28,591 nt of DNA, from positions 1 through 28,591 of the forward strand of contig RGGX01000002.1 of assembly GCA_010024485.1 (NCBI GenBank), written 5' to 3'. Position numbers and translations under genes: made by a program. Positions 15,333 to 20,831 of the stretch are shown here, piece by piece. The notes beneath the pieces were generated by a model that worked only from the letters and a program-made list of their open reading frames with translations, ran no database searches and had not been told where the DNA came from. The first letter of the stretch is position 1. Each line of letters starts with the position of its first letter. Source of the stretch: Actinomycetota bacterium (GTDB lineage Bacteria > Actinomycetota > Acidimicrobiia > Acidimicrobiales > Ilumatobacteraceae).

Positions 15333-15502
15333 GACGTGACTCTCCTGTGCAAGGGCTGTGGCCTCCCGGGTGTGCGTGGCGAAGCCCGTACACGGCCGAG
15401 AGCACTCGGATCGTCAGGACCCGGACGCACCCTCGGTGGCCGGGTGGGGGTCGCCCCCACTTCGCGTCAGTTGTCACCGCCGGGCAATCCCGGCAGCCCT
15501 CG
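15333..15502 (-). promoter_or_regulatory. infC 5' leader with two hairpins
   Basis: If transcription starts from the -10 at 15504-15509, the infC mRNA has a leader of about 165 nt. Two hairpins lie in it: GCCGGG/CCCGGC with a 4-nt loop (15479-15494) and GTGGGGG/CCCCCAC with a 3-nt loop (15444-15460). Neither is followed by a T run. The ribosome site AGGAGA is at 15341-15346. No coding sequence is supported in this stretch. Control by IF-3 or L20 is possible, but no known leader fold was recognised. Confidence 0.4.
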
Positions 15503-15509
15503 TAGACTA
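15503..15509. promoter_or_regulatory. symmetric two-way -10 element
   Basis: TAGACTA reads TAGACT (15503-15508) on the plus strand and TAGTCT (15509-15504) on the minus strand. Both fit TANNNT. The plus-strand copy ends 7 nt before the GTG of the DUF1844 gene; the minus-strand copy faces infC. Overlapping -10 elements of this shape are known in bidirectional bacterial promoters. No strong -35 is seen on either side. Confidence 0.45.
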
Positions 15510-15515
15510 ACGGTC

Positions 15516-15842
15516 GTGAGCCCTGAAGCGGACGAGCACGACGACGATGCCATCCGGGAGGCCGCGGCCGCCCTCGAGGAGGCCCGCGAGCGGTTGGCCT
15601 CCGTCCCTCCTGAGGTGGTGGTGACCAACCATGTGATGGGCCTCTACGAACTGGCCGCGATCCATCTGTCGTCCGAACCGGTCGACCTGGTCTCGGCCGC
15701 CCTCGCGATCGACGCGGTCGGGTGCCTGGTCGAGGGCCTCGGGCCCCGCCTCGGTGAGGAGCATCAGACGATGGTCGATGCGCTCGCCAACATCCGGATG
15801 GCCTTCGTGCAGGTCAAGTCGGCGACCGGCGCGCCCGACTGA
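15516..15842 (+). CDS. DUF1844 domain protein
   Basis: This is a small cytoplasmic protein of 108 aa and unknown function. After a short acidic start and an Ala/Glu helix (residues 12-26), the DUF1844-like part runs VVTNHVMGLYELAAIHLS, then AALAIDAVGCLVEGLG and a closing ALANIRMAFVQVKS helix. DUF1844 genes are often beside infC in actinobacteria, which supports the call. The GTG at 15516 was chosen because TAGACT ends 7 nt upstream, which fits a leaderless mRNA; the much longer open frame is antisense to infC and rpmI. It shares a two-way -10 with infC. Its 3' end overlaps the alkyltransferase-like gene on the other strand by 29 nt. Confidence 0.75.
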   Translation: MSPEADEHDDDAIREAAAALEEARERLASVPPEVVVTNHVMGLYELAAIHLSSEPVDLVSAALAIDAVGCLVEGLGPRLGEEHQTMVDALANIRMAFVQVKSATGAPD

Positions 15843-16194
15843 AGCGCCCGAGGGGTGCCTCGCGCACCCGATTCCCCGCCACCAGCACGCGCTCCGCGCG
15901 CAACCTGTTGCACTGCTCGTCCTCGGCCCCCGGTACGAGTCGACCGTCGGAGGTGACCACCCTCCACCAGGGCAGATCGCGGTCGCTCAGGGCGAGGAGC
16001 CTCCCGACGAACCGCGCCCGCCCGGGCAGACCGGCCACCTCGGCGACATCGCCGTAGGACACCACCTCGCCGGGCAGGAGGGCCTCGATGACGGCGAGGA
16101 TCTCCTCCTCGCCGCTCGGATGCCGTGTCCCGCTCAGTGGATCGCCTCGACCTCGAGGGCCTCGAGCGATCCGAGTCGTTCGCCGAGTCGGCAC
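15814..16194 (-). CDS. alkyltransferase-like protein (MGMT/ATL family)
   Basis: The protein holds the DNA-binding domain of O6-alkylguanine transferases: EEEILAVIEALLPGEVVSYG, then GRARFVGRLLALS, then PWWRVVTSDGRL. The reactive Cys of the PCHRV motif is replaced by Trp (PWWRV at residues 75-79 of this frame), so it cannot take up alkyl groups. ATL proteins of this kind bind alkylated bases and hand them to nucleotide excision repair (family knowledge). The start is unsure. The ATG at 16194 is the first conventional start, but its first 19 residues look like Arg-rich shadow sequence and overlap the previous gene by 61 nt. A CTG at 16137, overlapping the upstream stop as CTGA with GAGG 7 nt before it, would give 107 aa, the usual ATL size. 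The end overlaps the DUF1844 gene on the opposite strand. Confidence 0.78.
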   Translation of the reverse strand: MPTRRTTRIARGPRGRGDPLSGTRHPSGEEEILAVIEALLPGEVVSYGDVAEVAGLPGRARFVGRLLALSDRDLPWWRVVTSDGRLVPGAEDEQCNRLRAERVLVAGNRVREAPLGRFSRARRSPT

Positions 16195-16358
16195 CTCACC
16201 CGGGTACCCACCGCGATCGACCGCGATCCATCGGCGATCGAGACGCAGTGGAGGGTCACCGGACCGTGACCGTCGACGTCCACGATGCCGAGTCCCGCGT
16301 CGTTGTCGAAGGTGGAGACCACCCCGGTGTGCCGACGGAGCGAGTGCACCACATTCAT
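16134..16358 (-). CDS. divergent cold-shock-domain protein
   Basis: This is a 74-aa protein with the outline of a single five-strand OB-fold cold-shock domain: TGVVSTFDNDAGLGIVD, a VTLHCVSI strand, then DGSRSIAVGTRVRCRL. The aromatic residues of the RNA-binding motifs are missing. GFGFI is replaced by GLGIV, the VFVHFSAI-like strand by VTLHCVSI, and the tryptophan of VKWF by Thr. Nucleic-acid binding is therefore uncertain. The ATG at 16358 is 1 nt after the hisG stop with no separate ribosome site, so it should depend on hisG translation. The alkyltransferase-like gene follows directly, with overlap. The role is unknown. Confidence 0.7.
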   Translation of the reverse strand: MNVVHSLRRHTGVVSTFDNDAGLGIVDVDGHGPVTLHCVSIADGSRSIAVGTRVRCRLGERLGSLEALEVEAIH

Positions 16359-16359
16359 C

Positions 16360-17232
16360 TCAGGGGACGATCTTGGCGATCGGGATCTCGAGGAGGTCGG
16401 TCGCTCCGGCCTCGGACAGGGCCGGGATGATCCGGTTGATCCCGGCCTTCTCGACGACGCTCTCGATGGCGAAGTCGCCGTTCGCCAACTGGTTGATCGT
16501 CGGCGATTTCGCCGCTGGGAGCACCGCGAGGACCGCATCACGGTCAGCGGCGGTGACGTTCAACTTGAGGAGCACCTTGCCCCGTGCGTCGAGGGCGCCG
16601 TTCAACAGGACCATCAACTGCTCCATCGCGCGACGCCGCTCCGGATCGGCGTGGGAGGCGGGATTGGCCACCACCTCCGTCCAGCTCGTCAGGATGGTGT
16701 CGATGACCCGCAATCCCGCGGCGCGGAGCGCCCGCCCGGTCTCGGTGATGTCGACGACGCAGTCGGCGATGTCGGGGATCTTGGCCTCGCTCGCCCCGTA
16801 GGAGAGCCGGACGTCGGCGCTCACGCCGTGACCCTCGAAGAAGCGTCGGGTCATCTCGGGATACTCCGATGCGACGCGGACCCCGTCCGGAAGGTCAGCG
16901 ACGCTCTGCACCGGGGAGTCGCCAGCGACGGCGACGACCACCCGGACCGGGTCGGAGGTGGCCTTGGAGTAGTGGAGTTCGCCCAGGCTGACGACCTCCG
17001 AGGAGGTCTCCGTGACCCAGTCGCGGCCGGTGATCCCGATGTCGAAGAGCCCCTCCGCGACGTAGACGGGGATCTCCTGGGGGCGCAGGATGCGCACCTC
17101 GGCCACCCTCGGATCATCGATGGAGGCGCGGTAGTCGACCGATGAGGATCGGACGACGGGAAGGTCGGCGGCCTCGAACAGATCGAGGGTCGCACGCTCC
17201 AGCGAACCCTTGGGCAGCACGATCCTCAGCAC
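16360..17232 (-). CDS. hisG: ATP phosphoribosyltransferase (long form)
   Basis: It catalyses the first step of histidine synthesis, joining ATP and PRPP. Marks are VLPKGSLE at the start, FDIGITGRDWV near residue 63, the PRPP-binding VVDITETGRALRAAGL near residue 160 and TSWTEVVANP. The 290-aa length and the C-terminal LNVTAADRDAVLAVLPAAKSPTINQLA region show the HisG-long form, which has a regulatory domain that binds histidine and acts as a hexamer without HisZ. The GTG at 17232 is preceded by TAGCCT 6 nt upstream, consistent with a leaderless mRNA. hisE, the usual upstream neighbour in actinobacteria, is not present; a mogA/moaB-type gene is there instead, 64 nt away. Confidence 0.95.
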   Translation of the reverse strand: MLRIVLPKGSLERATLDLFEAADLPVVRSSSVDYRASIDDPRVAEVRILRPQEIPVYVAEGLFDIGITGRDWVTETSSEVVSLGELHYSKATSDPVRVVVAVAGDSPVQSVADLPDGVRVASEYPEMTRRFFEGHGVSADVRLSYGASEAKIPDIADCVVDITETGRALRAAGLRVIDTILTSWTEVVANPASHADPERRRAMEQLMVLLNGALDARGKVLLKLNVTAADRDAVLAVLPAAKSPTINQLANGDFAIESVVEKAGINRIIPALSEAGATDLLEIPIAKIVP

Positions 17233-17238
17233 GTCGGC

Positions 17239-17244
17239 AGGCTA
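17239..17244 (-). promoter_or_regulatory. -10 box for leaderless hisG transcript
   Basis: TAGCCT on the minus strand ends 6 nt before the GTG start of hisG, and no Shine-Dalgarno is present. The same hexamer with a following GCC occurs before def. No clear -35 is seen. Confidence 0.45.
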
Positions 17245-17296
17245 ACGGTGCCTCATCGCCGAGCCACGGGATGACCCGCGATCCGAGGGCCCGCGG

Positions 17297-17767
17297 TCAA
17301 TGGGTGCGATCGGTGCCGGCCAGGAGATCAAGGGCGTGTCCGAGGATGTCGATGACCGCGTCAAGCTGCTCAACGGCCCCCGAGGGCGATCCGGGCAGAT
17401 TGATGACCAGAGCGGTCCCGACGGCGCCGGCCCGACCGCGGGAGAGGCGCCCGAAGGGGCTGATCGCTCGCATCGCCTCGGCCAGCCCGGGTGCCTCGCG
17501 CTCGAGGATGTCGAGTGTCCCCTCCGGCGTCAGGTCTCGCGGTCCGAAGCCCGTTCCCCCCGTCGTCGCGACCAGACCGGCGAACCCGGCCGTCATGGCG
17601 GTCAGAGCCCCCGACACGCTGTCACGACCATCGGGGATAACGCGGTGCTCGACGATCTCGAAACCGTGGTCGCCCAGGTGGGCGACCAGGCCGCGGCCAC
17701 CGGTGTCATCGCGATGCCCTGAGGCGACACCGTCGCTCACCGTGAGCACTTTCGCGGCGCGCGTCAT
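17297..17767 (-). CDS. MogA/MoaB family molybdenum cofactor protein
   Basis: This family adenylylates molybdopterin before molybdenum insertion. The 156-aa MoCF-type fold is shown by the N-terminal strand KVLTVSDGVASG and by the signature TTGGTGFGPRDLTPEG (68-83), in which the Gly-rich loop and Asp bind molybdopterin. The LVINLPGSPSGAVE segment near residue 120 is also typical. Its ATG overlaps the rsmB stop by 4 nt. No other molybdenum cofactor gene is in the window, so the pathway cannot be confirmed; mogA and moaB cannot be told apart with confidence. A leaderless hisG promoter lies just downstream. Confidence 0.88.
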   Translation of the reverse strand: MTRAAKVLTVSDGVASGHRDDTGGRGLVAHLGDHGFEIVEHRVIPDGRDSVSGALTAMTAGFAGLVATTGGTGFGPRDLTPEGTLDILEREAPGLAEAMRAISPFGRLSRGRAGAVGTALVINLPGSPSGAVEQLDAVIDILGHALDLLAGTDRTH

Positions 17768-18876
17768 GAGCGTCGACGGTACCGCAGGAGGACCATGCCG
17801 TCGGTGTCGGCATGGTGGGGCAACACCCGCCAGCCGTGTCCGAACGGGGTCCAGGTCCCGTCCGGGCGGCTCTCGTCGACCTCGAATCCCTCCGGGATGG
17901 GGTGCGCGGTCGACTCAGCCGCGGTAATGGTGCACACGCTGTACACCAGTCGGCCTCCGGGGCGGACCAGGGCGGCCCCCGCTTCGAGGAGTCGCCGTTG
18001 CACCCCGGCCAGTCGGGCGACGGAGTCGGCGGAGACCCGCCAGCGCGCGTCGGGACGCCGACGCAACGCCCCGAGACCGGAGCAGGGAGCGTCGATCAAC
18101 ACCGCGTCGAGACTGGACGGCGGCAGCGGCACCCTCGTCGAGTCGGCCGCCACGGTGGCCACCCGCCCCGTTCCGGGACCGGCGGTCGACACAACGTTCG
18201 CTGCGAGCAGACCGGCACGCGACTCGCGTACCTCGAGCGCGACCACATCAGCCCCGGTCGCCGCGACGGCCGTCGCCTTCCCTCCGGGCGCGGCGCAGAG
18301 GTCGGCGACCCGCTCGCCGGGGCCGGCGCCGACAGCGGCGGCCACCCACTGCGATGCGAGGTCCTGGACGTAGCCGTCGGCTCGGGTGCTCACCGGCGGC
18401 GGCGCGTTCATCCGCTCCATGGCCGCCACGGCGTCCGTCTCGCCGAGTTCCTCGACGAGGAGGTCGTAGATCCAGTCGGGGTAGCTGAGCCGCACGGCCG
18501 GCGACGGCCAGCTCACCTCGCTCGCGGCCACCTTGCGGAGCACGGCGTTGACGAAGCCTTTGGTTCGCCTCGGCGCGAGGGCGACGGTCTCGGAGACGGC
18601 CGCATGGGGGGCGACCCCTCCGAAGGCGAGCTGGTAGGCCCCGAGGCGCAGGAGGGTTCTCGTCGTCGGATCGGGCGGGACCTCGACGAAGCGGTCGACG
18701 AGGAGGTCGCAGGCCCGACGCATCCGCGTGGTGCCGTAGACCAGGTCGGTGGCCATACCGCGATCTGCGGGGCTGAGGTCGGATCGGGCGAGGGCGGCGG
18801 GGAGGACGAGGTTCGCGTAGGCGCTGTCACGCTCGATTCGACCAAGGACCTCGACGGCGAGCGAGCGGGCGCTCAC
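17764..18876 (-). CDS. rsmB: 16S rRNA m5C967 methyltransferase (RsmB-like), compact
   Basis: It methylates a cytosine of 16S rRNA with SAM. An N-terminal NusB-like helical domain (about residues 1-125) is followed by the Rossmann core. ADLCAAPGGKAT (191-202) binds SAM; DAPCSGLGALRRRPD (263-277) and YSVCTI (312-317) hold the two catalytic Cys, C265 and C315. Between the NusB-like part and the SAM motif there is only MNAPPPVSTRADGYVQDLAS, whereas E. coli-type enzymes have some 50-60 more residues of RNA-binding linker there. Total length is 370 aa against about 430. The GTG at 18876 overlaps the fmt stop (GTGA) and has GGAG 10 nt upstream; an ATG at 18885 is also possible. Confidence 0.92.
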   Translation of the reverse strand: MSARSLAVEVLGRIERDSAYANLVLPAALARSDLSPADRGMATDLVYGTTRMRRACDLLVDRFVEVPPDPTTRTLLRLGAYQLAFGGVAPHAAVSETVALAPRRTKGFVNAVLRKVAASEVSWPSPAVRLSYPDWIYDLLVEELGETDAVAAMERMNAPPPVSTRADGYVQDLASQWVAAAVGAGPGERVADLCAAPGGKATAVAATGADVVALEVRESRAGLLAANVVSTAGPGTGRVATVAADSTRVPLPPSSLDAVLIDAPCSGLGALRRRPDARWRVSADSVARLAGVQRRLLEAGAALVRPGGRLVYSVCTITAAESTAHPIPEGFEVDESRPDGTWTPFGHGWRVLPHHADTDGMVLLRYRRRS

Positions 18877-19673
18877 TCGAACCATTCTCCGGGGTCGGCC
18901 CGCGCCCCGCGCCACCAGGACTCGAAGTCGGTGTCGCCGCGACCCTGCGGCCGGAGGATGACCGGGCGCAGTCGCCCGTCGTCCACGGTGGCCTCGACGA
19001 TCTTGATCACCGTGTCGCGCCAGGTGGTCCAGGCCCCTCCGACCCTCACCTGCCGGAGCGCGCGCTCGGGAGGGCCGGACCAGTCGATACGGAGGTCATC
19101 GCGGGTGATCTTGTCCGCGTAGGTGACCTCGCCCTCCTGCGGCCGCGGCGCGGGGAGACCCGCGCCGAGACTCTCCACGAGGAGTCGCGCGCCGGCCTCG
19201 CTCATCTCGGCGCGCAGGCTGTCGGCGGTGCGATCACCGATCTCGAGGTGCACTCGGTCGTGTACCGGACCGGTGTCGAGGCCCGCCTCCAGGCTCATGA
19301 GGCAGACGGCCGTCCAGGTGTCACCGGCGAGGATGGCCCGCTCCACCGGAGCCGCTCCGCGCCATCTGGGCAGATCGGAGAAGTGGAGGTTCACCATCGG
19401 GAGGCGGGAGAGCAGCGGAGCCGGGATCAACCGTCCGAAGGCGACGACGACACCGAGTTGGGCACCACAGTCGTCGAGATGCTCGAGGTCGTAGGCGACC
19501 GGCAGGTCGAGCAGCCGAGCTGCGGCCTCGACCGGCGAGGGCGAGGGTTCGGCGCGCCGGGCGCGACGACGGGGCGGACCGGTGACCACCCGGTGGATGC
19601 GGTGTCCGGCGTCCACCAGGGCCCTGAGGGGCGGAACCGCCACCTCAGGGGTGCCGAGGTAGACCAGATCCAT
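18873..19673 (-). CDS. fmt: methionyl-tRNA formyltransferase (short form)
   Basis: It formylates the initiator Met-tRNA with 10-formyl-tetrahydrofolate. The catalytic triad is visible as Asn95 and His97 in MVNLHFSDLPRWRGAAP (93-109) and Asp133 in LEAGLDTGPV. The protein is 266 aa against about 310-315 usually. The loop that reads TQPDRPAGRG in most homologues is TGPPRRRARRAEPSPSPV here, and the C-terminal OB-like tRNA-binding domain is shortened, although GGAWTTWRDTVIKI and its strands remain. It begins 3 nt after def and overlaps rsmB, the common def-fmt-rsmB order. The catalytic residues are intact, so activity is expected. Confidence 0.93.
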   Translation of the reverse strand: MDLVYLGTPEVAVPPLRALVDAGHRIHRVVTGPPRRRARRAEPSPSPVEAAARLLDLPVAYDLEHLDDCGAQLGVVVAFGRLIPAPLLSRLPMVNLHFSDLPRWRGAAPVERAILAGDTWTAVCLMSLEAGLDTGPVHDRVHLEIGDRTADSLRAEMSEAGARLLVESLGAGLPAPRPQEGEVTYADKITRDDLRIDWSGPPERALRQVRVGGAWTTWRDTVIKIVEATVDDGRLRPVILRPQGRGDTDFESWWRGARADPGEWFE

Positions 19674-19676
19674 CGG

Positions 19677-20207
19677 TCAGCGGAACCGGAGACGCCTCGG
19701 GCGGGGCGCGGCCTCGTCCGCGCCCGAGGTCAGGCGGCGGTACTCGGCGAGGGCCTCGCGTCGCTGCTCGTCACCCATGCGGTCGAACATCAGGACCCCG
19801 TTCAGGTGGTCGAGCTCGTGCTGGTACATGCGGGCCTCGAGATCGTCGGCCTCGTACTCGACGATCTCCCCCTCGAGGTCGACGCCGCGGAGCAGCACAT
19901 TGCGCGGACGGACCAACTCGACGTAGAGCCCCGGGATCGACAGACATCCCTCGTCGTAGACCCACTCTCCCGACGACTCGACGATCTCCGGGTTGAAGAT
20001 GGCGCGTCGGTCACCGTCGAGGTCCCAGACGATCACCTGCTTCTGGACGCCGATCTGTGGCGCGGCCAGTGCGATCCCGCCGTCGCTGTGGTCGAGGGTG
20101 TCGAACATCTGCTCGACGAGGCGGACCGCCCGACCGTCCACATCGGCGACCGGGGCCGCCTGCGACTTGAGCACCGGGTCGCCGAAGGTTCGGATCTCGA
20201 GGCTCAC
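19677..20207 (-). CDS. def: peptide deformylase
   Basis: It removes the N-formyl group from new proteins and uses a metal ion (usually Fe2+). The three motifs are GIALAAPQ (44-51), EGCLS (86-90) with the metal-binding Cys, and HELDH (130-134) with two metal-binding His and the catalytic Glu. Motif 1 normally reads G-x-G-x-A-A-x-Q; here the second Gly is Ala. At 176 aa it has normal size. The GTG at 20207 gives the family start MSLEIRTFGDPVL and has TAGCCT 7 nt upstream with no Shine-Dalgarno, so it is probably leaderless. fmt follows 3 nt after its stop. The divergent RsmC/YbxB-like gene begins 21 nt away. Confidence 0.95.
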   Translation of the reverse strand: MSLEIRTFGDPVLKSQAAPVADVDGRAVRLVEQMFDTLDHSDGGIALAAPQIGVQKQVIVWDLDGDRRAIFNPEIVESSGEWVYDEGCLSIPGLYVELVRPRNVLLRGVDLEGEIVEYEADDLEARMYQHELDHLNGVLMFDRMGDEQRREALAEYRRLTSGADEAAPRPRRLRFR

Positions 20208-20214
20208 AGATGGC

Positions 20215-20220
20215 AGGCTA
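20215..20220 (-). promoter_or_regulatory. -10 box for leaderless def transcript
   Basis: TAGCCT on the minus strand ends 7 nt before the GTG of def, within the 21-nt gap shared with the divergent methyltransferase gene. It would drive def-fmt-rsmB-mog. No obvious -35 is seen. Confidence 0.45.
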
Positions 20221-20228
20221 CCGAAGCG

Positions 20229-20831
20229 ATGTCGCACTACTTCGACGAGGATCCGTCGGTCGAGAGCGACGTGAGGCGGATCGACGTCACCGTCGGTTCC
20301 ATCTCATTCTCCCTCGACACCGACACCGGGGTGTTCAGCCACGGTCGACTCGACGCCGCCACGGCCCTCCTGCTGAACGGCGCGCCCCCTCCACCGGCGA
20401 CCGGGGCGATGCTCGACCTCGGATGCGGCGCCGGGCCGATCGCGATGACCCTCGCGATCATGCGCCCCGACTCGACGGTCTGGGCCGTCGATGTCAACCG
20501 CCGGGCCCGGGAACTGACCGAGTCGAACGCCCGACGCCTCGGCCTCGCCAATGTGCGCGTGAGCGCCCCCGAGGACGTTCCCGCCGAGCTCCGCTTCGCC
20601 GCCATCTGGTCGAACCCGCCGGTCCGCATCGGCAAGACCGCGATGCGGAACCTCCTCGCCGAGTGGCTCGACCGACTGGAGGGGAACGGCTCCGCCGAAC
20701 TGGTCGTGTCCAAACACCTCGGATCCGATTCGCTCGCCGACTGGCTTCGCGACCGGGGCCACACCGTCGAGCGGGTCGCCTCGCGGCGCGGCTTCAGGCT
20801 TCTCAGCGTTGCGGGTCGACCGCGATCCTGA
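20229..20831 (+). CDS. RsmC/YbxB-like class I methyltransferase
   Basis: This 200-aa SAM-dependent methyltransferase has the MTS domain of guanine-N2 rRNA methyltransferases. It starts HYFDEDPSVESDVRR and continues FSLDTDTGVFSHGRLDAAT, the typical lead-in of YbxB/RsmC proteins. The SAM loop is LDLGCGAGPIAMTLA (about 63-77), and the catalytic NPPVR motif follows near residue 130. It matches the single-domain YbxB type rather than two-domain E. coli RsmC. The target is probably 16S or 23S rRNA but cannot be stated. The ATG at 20229 fits the family start; no ribosome site is evident. Its last 29 nt overlap the end of priA on the opposite strand. Confidence 0.88.
   Translation: MSHYFDEDPSVESDVRRIDVTVGSISFSLDTDTGVFSHGRLDAATALLLNGAPPPPATGAMLDLGCGAGPIAMTLAIMRPDSTVWAVDVNRRARELTESNARRLGLANVRVSAPEDVPAELRFAAIWSNPPVRIGKTAMRNLLAEWLDRLEGNGSAELVVSKHLGSDSLADWLRDRGHTVERVASRRGFRLLSVAGRPRS

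Noticed and set aside
15277..15477. 66-codon minus-strand frame in the infC leader
   Set aside because: It is out of frame with infC, has no ribosome site or promoter spacing and no recognisable content; it runs through the hairpin and into infC.
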